The notes under the pieces were generated by a model that was not told the origin of the DNA, searched no databases, and was given only the letters and a program-made list of their open reading frames with translations. From the NCBI GenBank assembly GCA_900708905.1, contig CAADRB010000003.1:4260599-4324598 (forward strand): a stretch of DNA of 64,000 bases. Reading direction: 5' to 3'. Position 1 is the first letter of the stretch. Every line of letters starts with the position of its first letter. Position numbers and translations under genes: made by a program. Origin of the DNA: Hymenolepis diminuta. Taxonomy: Eukaryota > Platyhelminthes > Cestoda > Cyclophyllidea > Hymenolepididae. Below are positions 39,487 through 49,979 of this stretch, in pieces.

Positions 39487-42400
39487 TTATTTGTTTTTTA
39501 GGATGTTTTGTATGGTTTCCCTCTGTTCGGCCTCTTGACGCTCCAATGACTGCAATTCCATCTTGAGCCTAAAAGAATAAAAGCACTATGCATATTAATA
39601 AAATTAGATGGCATTCATTTCTTATCTTACAGTAACTGAGCTCATATAGTTGGGAGTTCTCTCTCCTCATTCTGAGTTCCTCTCTCTAACCTCGAGTCTC
39701 CTCTCCATTGAGTTAAATGAAAGCCATAACCTATAATTCTCACTCCAGAACTTGTTGATTTATTCCAACCATATAATACATTTAATTACTTAACTTCTAT
39801 GGCGTGGTCAAAAAGCTCTACAAATTTTCCGAACACATAGGAAATGAAAGTCCCTAAGGGGGAGCGGGAATAGTAGAGTAAGTAGTCCAAGTGTGAGTCA
39901 GAAAATCTGGCGAACCCTTTTTCGTCTGAGCTTCAGAATTATCAGGTCAAGTAGAGGTTTTTTTAAACTTATCCTTTCATTTCATCGTCCTTTTCATCGA
40001 AAAGTTGAATGGCAAGTTTCATATGATTTCGCAGTTATTCTCTTTTCACAAAATGTTTGTAGCACCCATCTACTGGACAAAGAAGTCTACCAGCTTGCAG
40101 ATCGTCTTTGGGTTTGTGATAGTCAATCCACCAGGGCCATCTCACCTCACTTTCATTCGAAAAGAGTCGATGACACAGAGGATCCACACGCATAATTTCT
40201 ATTTTGTGTACACTTTTCAGTTGTGATCGATATTCAATAATGTGAAGAATATAATAGATCCCATAATCTAACCTTCACCTTCGATCTCGCTAAACACCTG
40301 TTTGGCGTCCACTCGAAGTCATCATAGCCAATTCTTTGCATCTGCAGATTTAGAGGCAACTAATTTAGGTGACTGGAAATGCCAGAGAGCACAACCACTC
40401 AACCAACCAACCAATTCAGACCAACTCTGAATACATGGATATGGACTTGAATAAAGAAAAAATCTAATTTATATTGAACTTTTTTCTCTTCGAAATTATG
40501 GCTTATCAATTTCCTCTCTTCATTTCTTTTGCATTCTCACTCTTTAACCCGCGTCGTTTTGAGTTTAATAATATACGAATCGGACGATTCTCCTCGTCTT
40601 CCCACATTGTAAGCATTCATACTACCACTTCCTTCACTTTCTATCTCATCAAGAAGATAGCTTTAAAATTCTCTGTTCCGCACTAGTGACTTTTTATCTC
40701 TATATCCTTCTCAATTTGAGCTTTGAATTTCACTTTACCTCTTCGTAATGACATTTTGTAAAAGTGAATTTCTCACAATTTGTAGTGCAATATGGTAATT
40801 AAAATCAGTACTAACCGAAGACTGCAGGAAAAGAATAATTTACCAAAAGTCTAGCTACATACTCGATGACCATAATTTTTCTCCTAGAATGACCTTTGAT
40901 GGTGACTGACATCATAGCAATGATATACCGAGGACAGTATTTTATTGCCCATATCTGTTAGAAGGTGTTAAAACGTCAATTACGGGTCATAAACTCTTTT
41001 AAAATTCAACACATGGAGACAAATTTCTGCGTCGTTTTCTAGAAATGGGCCATTTGAAATTCATCATTGCAATCCTAAAATTGGCAATAAAGACTAAAAT
41101 AAGTTGTATTTCTATTAGAATTAATCAGAGCTTCTTCCTACCTATTTCTAAATCTCCAGGTTATCCACCTGCATGCTGTCAACAGGTTCTGCTAGAGGGA
41201 GGAAATACAACTAAAAGAAACATAAATTCCTGTGTGGCAGACTTTTTCTACCCCCTATCCCAACACAGAATCCATTTGTTTTGCTTTCAGTGCCCCCACC
41301 CCCTCCATTCCTTGTCTTTGTATCTTCCAATTTAAAGACTGCTGCAAAGTTAAACCGCCTTCGTTATCTTGGCGTCGTTGTTGCTGTGGCCTTTCGAGAC
41401 AGGTCTGCCATTTGATAATTGACTGCTGGTTGGGAATGTGGCTAATTGCAAATGGGGAGATGTCTGCGTTAGGGGGAGAAACGACCAGTAAGACGAAAAA
41501 CATTGAAAAGGTGGAGGGGAGGGTTAAAATGTCTTTCTTCGCACTCCCTTTAGGTGGGCTGAAATGACAGATGAAATTATACACACGTGATTGTTGCGAA
41601 ATTCTATCAAAGTATTCTCCTTCTGTTGGTTTCATAGTTTCTCATTATTTCATGTTATCACTTTTAAATTAGTTAACATTGACAAATGTTGACCACCATG
41701 ACTCAGCGATCATTCTCTATGTAGGTCAAATTAGAGGTCATTTGATTGTGAATAACCTAATTAATTCCAGTTAACAGAAATATCATCGAACAAGAGGTAA
41801 CATACAATATGCAATTTAGGTAGAGAGATGTGGAGTTTTCAAATAAACTACAGCATTTTTAGAGAACTCCAGAGACCTCCGCTCTATTGAAAACGTATTT
41901 CCTATTCTCATGTACATCTTTCTTTAAGAAAATTAAAATAAATCGAGGTGATATGATCAACCACGGAATTGAGTCAACAGGTCTAAAAGATCCTAATATT
42001 GTGAACATCGTCTGACCCCTCGATCTGGGAGTCGAACCATTGCATTTGAACGTCAGAACATTATTCACAGAACTATATCCCCCTTGGAAATGGAAAGGAC
42101 CTAAAGTCATAAGGATGAAAATAAAAACTCCCTCCCCTTTTTCAAACCTTGTTAGATTATTTCAATGTTCCCCTTAAATAAGAAATATGTTTAAAGCTTG
42201 TAAAAATGTTTTTAGCATCATGGAATAATGTATCATATACCAATGGAAGGAGAAAGCCTAATAATTTCAATTTAACTTTAGAGCAACAAATCCATAGAGA
42301 CTGATTCCACATTGTCGTAAAATCCTCCATCTGATTGGATATTTTAAAGAGATTGGGTAATAAAGTAAATAAATCTTCATGCGAAGTGTGAACCCCGCAT

Positions 42401-45400
42401 TTCATAGACCACCTTGAATTCCTCTAAAATAGCAAGAGAAAGCGGCACCGGGAATTAACCAACACTTGATGACTGGGGGGTGAAAATTTAAACTCTTCTC
42501 AGGCACCAGACAACTTAAAGCTGGACTGTGAAATATGTAACTAGGAAGCCATATGAGAATTCAAAGGGATGCAAATTGCAACTTGAGCTCCAGAAATATC
42601 ATGACTTTCCGAGGAAGATATCTTCATATTTTACTTTCCTCCCTCTTTACCAACCGTAATACTTAAAATTATGCTTCTTTATGGCCATATCGTATTTGTA
42701 ATGCAAGCATTAACTGATCATGTCTTGTTGGTCAACTGGACTTATTAATAAATCTACTTTAATTCAGAAGTGTCATACTGAAAAGAAAAGATTTATTTGC
42801 CTGAGTAGTTACCTGATATCCTAACATAATGTCTACTTTCTTTGCATTGCTAATTAGCAAACTGGGAGATGACATGCCTCACAACCAATTACAGGTGCAT
42901 GAATCTGCATACACGAAGGGGAAATGTGGCACTGTAAAAACGCACCAGTCGGTCATGTGGTACCTCCCTTGTACTGACCCCCACCCCTTCCAAAATCTCT
43001 ACCCACCTCTTCCCTTGTCTCTTCCCATTTAAATGTCTGCGGAAAGGCTTTTTATGCCATAGGAACCCATGGTGTGGCGATTCGACTGTTGGTTAAAATC
43101 GAAAGAAGGCAGTGGATATGGGAAATTTCAGCATTTCCACTAAATAGCAAAAAGCTTGTTTAAGGCTTGTGAAACCAGTGAATGCTAAAACAGATTATCT
43201 TGCACAGGGGGAGAAAAGTTGGAAGAACTTTCAACTTGAAGTAATTTCACTAAGTATTAAAGAAATCAAAACTATTACGCTCCCAATTTCAGAATGTTCT
43301 AAATGAATGTTCTTATGAAGAAGGGAGTGGCGATATCACCAAATCGCTGTGAACATTGCCAGTTCACAAGGTGTACACTATAACATTGTTGGTGATTTGC
43401 GAAATCACGGAAACTAACATCCCATCTGCTTTAAAACTCACCTCAAACTGTCCAATGCTTAAATTCCTTTAGCCGAAGATTCAAAGACTAAAGGAACCAA
43501 CCACTGCTGAAATCCTGAATAGATCTTTACCGATCGAGCGTAAGTCTTTAAATTCCCCTCTCCTCCACTTCTAATATCTCGTAATATTAAAAAATCTTAA
43601 GTAATATCAATACATTTTGATCAAATAGTCTAAATTTGCTTCCTTAAATTCTAAATAAAGAAACAGCATCTGAAGGTAGGAAATTCTCAGCTAACTTCAT
43701 ACATTACTAGACGCATAAAGTCGATAATAGAACAATCATGATCTGCATGACTGAATAATCACTGAAATGTGACTGACCCTTACATAAGCCAACTTGGAAA
43801 TCCACCTAAATAGTCCCTGTTAGGCAGATTCCAATTAGTGGGAGTTATTTAAAGAACCACGTACAAGGTCACCAAATGTCCAGCACTTTGGTCAAATTTC
43901 ATAGCCTGTTTGATCGTCAAAATAAATATTGATGAACAAAAATGTAATCTCCGATGCTCTTTCTCTAATTAGTTTACATAATAATAAGTTTAGATAAATA
44001 ATTCATGAAAAAAAATCCCATAAAAACATCACAAAAATCCTCAAGCCTATTTTGAAAAATGTAAATCAACACTTGTGTTAAGGCGAGAAGTAGTATCTCG
44101 GAGCCTTCATAGCGAGAAGCTCGAATTCTACAACCCTCTTTATTGGCCAAAATTAACCAGTACTGCTGGCCATTCTGCTCACTGGCCAGGCACCGGTGGG
44201 TACATAACTTGAGCCCTCTGTTTTGCGATCGAGCCCATTTACTGTTGTGCAACCAACGCGCTCTTTTTCAATGTTTTATTGGGGAGAACCGTAGGAAAGT
44301 CCAGCTGAGAGGTAGGAAAGAAAACTGCCCCTTTTAATTCTGACTCAAATTCACTCATGCACACATCAATTTGAATATTGTGACTGCAAAGTAAATACCA
44401 ACCAGGGAATTTTGATATAAACACAAACTTGTGAAACCGATGAGAAGAGCGAAATAAATCAGTCTTATGTGGCGCGATATGGAGAGTGTTTATTGTTAGC
44501 GGTATCCTTCAGTGTTGATAACACTAACATTAGAGGAGAAGGTGAAGTAGGTTAGAATATATCAGTGTAGATAAAACTTGTCAAGCCAGTGTCCTTCCAA
44601 ACTCTGGGAACTCAAAATGGGAAAAATACAGAAATGGGGATCAACCTTGAGATTAGTAAGGTAAAATTTTGTCTTATTAAAGTCAGATTGATAAATAGTT
44701 TAAGGGCCGAATTAAAATTAGGGTAAAATAATTAAGTGAATTAGGATGACAGTTAAAGAATTAAGATGGTAGGTGGGCCACTAAGGGTACTTCACCCCTC
44801 GATTTATTTTACGATTAAAGGTCAATAACCTCATCGATTACATAAGCTAAATATGTCTGTATTATGACAGTTTGACGTGACCCCGTTGCATGATTAAGTT
44901 AAACGTTAAAAATGCAATGGGGTTGGAGGTATGGAAATTTCCAGAAAGTTAGAAAGTAAAACCTGCTTTGAAGATATGAAGAATCTTGGGTTCGAGTTAC
45001 ATTAGTATATTCTATCAGCCATTATTATTGAACTCTTAGTATTGTTTAATTTCAATGAAAGAAGAGAAAATAGAAACTGATATCCAAGCTAAAAATCGGT
45101 TTTCTAAGCGATTGGAAATTCTACCGATTAGTAATTACTTAAATTGACAGAAAATTTGTACAAACAAATATTCCACGGATATTCTTGAGTCGATTTCTGA
45201 CTTTTTTCGTGTGCGTAATTTTGAGGGATTAGTTAATGTTATACTCATCTAGCCAAATAACCACGAAATTATGTGGATCTTTCAATTACAATCCCGACCG
45301 GATAGCTCTTAATATAAATGAAACCCATGAATTCATCACTTTATTGTGGTGCTGTTTACTGAAATACCAGTGCACAGAGGGCGCAATGTTAATTATAACT

Positions 45401-46307
45401 GTGAAGATACAAATTAAATATGATCAGAAAAAATGGATCCGTCTAAAAATACATTAAGTACTAAAGTCGAATTGCAGTATCATAATAAGAGCTTGGAATC
45501 AAGCTCGTTTGCCAGTAAAGACCAAATACATGATAGACAAAATATGTGATATTTAAAGATAAAATCAAATAAGCCTAAACCTGTCAGACTGCGTGTCAAA
45601 CTACTATCAGCGACAATGATAGAGGCAAATATAGGTGATGATTATAACATTTCCTATTTGTAAAACATATTGTGTGAAATTGACACGTTTCTTGAAACAA
45701 CTTTGATAAACTTGAATATACCTTTCACATTCAATTTGAGCTTCATGGACCTGAGATTCCAGGAATTGTCGCTCTTCTTGATTCCTTCTTTCAACAGACC
45801 CCAGTTGACTTTGAGAGAAAGTATACTGCAACGTATGTTACTCATTACTTTAAGGTTAAAATGTCACTAATCAAATATAATCGTCTCAATACCTTCATTT
45901 TCATCCATTCAACTTTCTCAGCAATGGATTCAAAGATCTCATAGGCAGTTCTCGTTACCGACAGAAAACTCTCTATTTCTGTTAGGGAAAATAAAAAATT
46001 ATCGTATAATGAGGACTGAATTCGTAGATTTAGTCTAGTTCATAGAAATGACTTGCGGTACAAGCCAAGTGCACAGTTCGGGGCAATAAAACAAAACTTA
46101 AATTTTATTCAAAACTGTCGAAAAATAGTTCAAAAGTTTGAACAGAATATATTCGCAGTCAACGTAAAAAGTAACCGAATTACTATTTATAAAATCGGCA
46201 CACTGATCCTTAAATTCAACTGTTGACTCTGATATTAAAGGATCTATAATTCTAAGTTTATTGAAATCGTCAACGTATAAGGAATGTTTAGCCAGGTGAT
46301 CTGCCAT
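39487..46307 (-). CDS. IFT20: Intraflagellar transport protein 20
   Basis: Small coiled-coil subunit of the IFT-B complex that links Golgi-derived cargo to cilium assembly. Exons on the minus strand: 46307-46184, 45978-45893, 45825-45722 and 39568-39487 (396 nt, 131 aa, TAA); phases 1, 0 and 2 agree. The N-terminus contains LYVDDFNKLRIIDPLISES and EFKDQCADFINK, matching the family's conserved start; the rest is helical and Glu/Arg/Gln-rich, with EKVEWMKMK, SVERRNQEERQFLESQ and a C-terminal ERQEAEQRETIQNILKNK. The total is one residue shorter than human IFT20, and the spacing from MKMK to the exon 4 junction equals the human spacing, so no exon is missing. Intron 3 is 6.2 kb, almost 16 times the coding length. 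The 5' flank contains another out-of-frame ATG ATG TAA about 20 bases before the start. The gene lies head-to-head with the CELF-like gene. Confidence 0.93.
42847..42860. promoter_or_regulatory. Palindromic TAATTA site
   Basis: TTGCTAATTAGCAA is a perfect 14-bp palindrome with a TAATTA core, the form expected for a pair of homeodomains. A related word (GCTAATTGCAAATGGGGAGA) lies at about 41444. The site is predicted from sequence alone. Confidence 0.3.
44090..44240 (-). repeat. SINE-like element, copy 2
   Basis: In IFT20 intron 3. Plus-strand landmarks: CTCGAATTCTACAACC, TTATTGGCCAAAATTAACCA, TGCTGGCCATTCTGCTCACT, GGCACCGGTGGG. The same order is found in the copies near 58700 and 61300. Confidence 0.65.
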
Positions 46308-47918
46308 TTCGAAAAGTATTCATTTACATCATAAAGTAAGTTTGAGTGATTAAAACTAGAGGGCATATTTGACTTTTTTGATACAGGGGCTAAATTTTAC
46401 TCGAAATAATTTTTGATTGAATAAAAATGTAAAAAAGTAAAAACTTTGTCATTGGATCATTTGCAATAATGTAGTTTGCCTAAATTAATAGTTAAATAGA
46501 AAGTAATACATTTTGATACAGAAATATGAACGAAATTTTATTAAATTTTGCACTTTCAAATTGTTATTACATGTGCTATTACTATTCAACTTGTTTACTT
46601 TATAAGTAAATACAGAATTACAACTTTTCAAATAGTTTTTGTAAAAAGGAGTTAGAGGAAACTTCATATGTCGGTGGTGCAGTGATTAAACTATATGCAT
46701 GTGAAGTCAGAAGTTAAGATATTGATACTTTTAGGTGCACTTCCAGGTTCTCGGATACCTTTCTTCTAACGAGGCCAAGTATAAAACGCCTCTTAAACGA
46801 TCTTGAGAAATTATAGGGGATTAAAATTAACAAATTTTGCAAAATATGTTGTATGTGTATAAACATTGCTACTCTATAAGAGGCCTTTTATAAGTTACTT
46901 TATATTCATTCAATATACATTGAGATACTGTAGAAATCTAGTAATGAGAAATAATGGAAAATGCTACGAAGGCTTTACCTTGAGTTATAAATATTTAGCG
47001 CACATCAGAATTAAATACGATGGAAAATTCTCTTTCAACTAAATTTTGCATCAAATTGGAATATGTGATAAAAATCAATGTCACTAATTCTATCAGTAAG
47101 GCTTAGATCTATCGCTCTATAAAACTAATGATGTTTATGAGAAACCAGTAAAATAAAGTAAATTTTTTGAAGATCAGGAATCTGGAAGTAAACTTAGACT
47201 CTGATGCATTCGGCAAATAGAAGAGTTAGTGAGATAAGGAGCAGTTAGTTGGAAGAAAAATGAAAAAAGCATCAGTACTGCCTGGTTGGAATGATAGTTT
47301 TGATAAGCAGATCGAATAAATGCACCATGGGGCACTTGACTGATTTTGCGTTTTTTGATCGTTGATAAGCAGCAACAAAAAATTATCAACTGACGATTAG
47401 GACATGCAGAGGCATGAATCAGTATATGCCAAGTGCAAATTATTTATACAACATTGAAATTAAAAATTTATATAAAGTTGATCAATTCACTGAAATTAAC
47501 ACTAACTTTTTCTATTAATGGAGATGACAAAATACAATCCCTTACTGCTAATGAAAATTGTCGAAATACATCAGTTCCATTAGTGGTCCCAAAGGATTTG
47601 TAATCGTTACATCAAGAAAATGGACAATCAAAAAGAAGCACAGAAAGTTTTACCCTAACTAAAATATTGCCTAAGGAAGCAATTCATAATTTTAAATAAG
47701 AATAAAATTCTATATTTTTAAACTAAAATCTATTTGTCACATAAGTTTAAGAAAAATCAGATAACTGTATTCACCAAATCTACACGAGCTCTAAGTAGAG
47801 ATCAGTGGTTAATGCCCGTATTCACTCAGGCGAATATCACTCATCTACATTTTCCTATAAAATAGCCGAAATATGTTCGAATCTTTACAGTAAGACGAGT
47901 GTTTTATCGATCAAAAAC
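46308..47918. other. Intergenic region between IFT20 and CELF-like gene
   Basis: 1.6 kb between divergent start codons, so a likely shared promoter zone. It contains a tRNA-like repeat at 46671-46730. No RNA-recognition-motif exon was seen, which matters for the CELF-like gene model. Confidence 0.5.
46671..46730 (+). repeat. tRNA-like SINE head
   Basis: GTCGGTGGTGCAGTGATTAA resembles a pol III A box, and GTCAGAAGTTAAGATATTGA follows about 20 bases on. It matches the copy at 63672-63725 over about 45 bases, so both belong to one family. Confidence 0.6.
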
Positions 47919-48675
47919 ATGGAATCAGCTAATGTTGAAACTCAAAGTCAGATCATAATTCCAACTGAATCAGTTACGGGCACCAATAACAGAAGACTGG
48001 ACGCTGAATACTTATCGACGCAAAATTTTTCGCTTGAACAATTAGCTCTTTTTAATGATTTGTATGCTAAACTCTATAGTGGAAATGCATTTCTACTGCA
48101 GAGTAACCTCCCTCCAATTCCTAATTTGTATTTGTATAATCCGTTTTGGGCTCCTTTTCCCCCCAATTATCCGCCCCCAACTTTTCCTGCATATTATTTT
48201 GGTAAGTGATGAAAATTCCCATAAAAAAGTGGAATTTTTAATTAGATCCAAATCAAAATTCAACAACAACGGTTCCATCACAATGCCATGCAGAACCTCC
48301 GTTCACCGAAAAGGTAATTCGCGAACGAGTTAAACTGCCTTTCGGCCCCGAGGGAGCGAATATTTACATTAGCCATCTGCCTAAATTTGTCGATGACGAT
48401 TATCTTCGATCCTTATTTGAACCCTATGGTCGAGTTTTGAGTACAAAGGTAAATATAGACAACAGAACGGGAGAAAGCAAGGGAATCGGATTTGTGAGTT
48501 ATGATAGCCGTGAAGCTGCTCAGCGCGCTATTGGGGCCATGAATGGACATCACATTGATAATAAGAGACTTAAAGTTCAGTTAAAGCGCTCTAAAGGTAA
48601 GCTGAAGTTAACTAATTACTTATTACTTTAGAGCATAATACAAATCCGCCGAAGACGGATAATGAAGATCATTAG
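47919..48675 (+). CDS. CELF/Bruno-like RNA-binding protein with a single RRM
   Basis: RNA-binding protein; CELF/Bruno relatives control splicing, translation and mRNA stability. Exons: 47919-48201, 48246-48596 and 48632-48675 (678 nt, 225 aa, TAG), with introns of 44 and 35 nt; phase 1 at both junctions. One RNA-recognition motif, residues about 132-212: GPEGANIYISHLP (RNP2), ESKGIGFVSYDS (RNP1) and AIGAMNGHHIDNKRLKVQLK. GPxGAN before RNP2 and KRLKVQLKRSK at the end are hallmarks of RRM3 in CELF proteins. The N-terminal half is linker-like, with a Pro/Tyr/Phe-rich part (residues 75-94). RRM1 and RRM2, present in ordinary CELF proteins of about 500 aa, are absent, and no upstream exon for them was found. 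The first in-frame ATG, 47919, is taken as the start; an upstream exon joined before it is possible. The last exon is only 14 codons plus stop. Confidence 0.88.
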
Positions 48676-48685
48676 GAATGATCTT
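48665..48685. repeat. Hairpin across the CELF-like stop codon
   Basis: Arms AAGATCATT and AATGATCTT form nine perfect pairs around a three-base AGG loop. The TAG stop (48673-48675) straddles the end of the left arm and the loop, so in mRNA the stop would sit at the hairpin tip. Confidence 0.7.
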
Positions 48686-49979
48686 TCTTTCCATATTTAT
48701 TGTCTCCTTTATTTCTTCACACTTCTCAGAACTTGTAGCCTCCGTGGCTGGGTTTATCCCTTTCTGTTATTAACTTATAATTCTAAAAGATAACCCAGAT
48801 ACTGAACTTCAAGATTTTATCCCATTTCCTAGTAAATTTTAATATAAATGATTTGTTTTCTTTTCTTGCGACGGTGGGGTCTAAACGAAATGCGAGCACT
48901 TCATACGTAGTAGCGAGCGTTATTCAACCAGTTATAGTTCCAAACATGACATAGGTATAGGGAAATTGAGCTGTAAAGCGAAGCGAAATTTGGTTTTTAA
49001 ATTGCTAGAGTTTTATATATACTGCTTTATCGATATTACTCGGACTGCTAGTATTTCTGAATGATATGAGTGTGATAATTCATTTGTTTATTAAATTTAA
49101 AAGATCTTTAGACGCATTTGAATTTTGTATAATTAAATCAATCTGTTGTTAAGTAAAAAGAATAATGTGATTAAAAATTTGTGTGGTCATTGAGTCATAA
49201 TCATAACTTTGTAATGGATTTTGCCTAATGGGGAGGGAGGGGGGAGGGATATTTCTAAAAATAGAAACTTTAAATAGGTTGTTAACCTAATAGATAGCAG
49301 TAGTGCATATCAAAATAAAATGTTAAAATTTTTAATAGAAAATTGTAGATTACAATCAACAAAGAAATTCAAAACGCCTGAAAGCAATATTTTAGTTACG
49401 GTGAATTTGGGATAAAAATGATTTATGATACCAATGTATTGTACAAATGTAACAGATGCAATTAAGAAAATATTTATACACTTCTCAACTTAAAATTTTG
49501 CCCATATATATAAGAGAAATTTTCCTAATTTTGGAAAATTTAACTTAATATTTTGTTTACATTTTTAACTGTTAAAGCGGAGAATTTGAAGTGGATTGAT
49601 TTTTGGTATTTGCGTGTTGTATCTTGACAAAGTTCTCGAGTATTTATAAAGGTAATTGATGAAGAATGTAAAACGTTATCGGATATTTAATTTATTGAGA
49701 ATGAGGCGTTTTGCATTGAATTTACTTTCTTGCTTTTCCCCTTAATATTATACTTTGTTTGGATTTTTTGTTTATATTTTATTAATTGCTTAAGACGCGA
49801 CATATATATATTTTTAAGATATATTTTTGCAAAAGCAGTTTTTTATCTACATGCAGTGGTTACTTTATTGCCATATCTTATCTGTTATGCTGTGACTAAT
49901 GAAAGTCTTTCATGCATGTTATTCTAGAAATTTACTGTAATATCAAATCAATTATAATCTGCTAGGAGACGAAATTATC
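48686..49979. other. Intergenic region before the B56 gene
   Basis: 1.3 kb of strongly AT-rich sequence between two genes in tandem on the plus strand. A short G-rich run is at 49229-49249. No exon seen; it should hold the CELF-like 3' flank and the B56 promoter or upstream untranslated exon. Confidence 0.5.

Larger units (their letters stand above)
39569..45721 (-). other. IFT20 intron 3 (6.2 kb)
   Basis: No nested gene could be supported. The longest frame (126 codons, minus, 41255-41635) is low-complexity and lies over a C-rich stretch. Noted contents: a CCAA run at 40397-40416, GC-richer blocks at 41220-41570 and 42880-43060, a homeodomain-type palindrome at 42847-42860, and a SINE-like copy near 44100. 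Part of this sequence may regulate the LIM-homeodomain gene, whose start is only 0.6 kb from its left edge. Confidence 0.5.

Noticed and set aside
41255..41635. 126-codon minus-strand frame inside IFT20 intron 3
   Set aside because: No domain, low-complexity parts, and its opposite strand is equally open over part of the range; it lies over a C-rich block.
47805..47918. N-terminal extension of the CELF-like frame to 47805
   Set aside because: It would begin at GTG, which is not expected in an animal gene; the first in-frame ATG is 47919.
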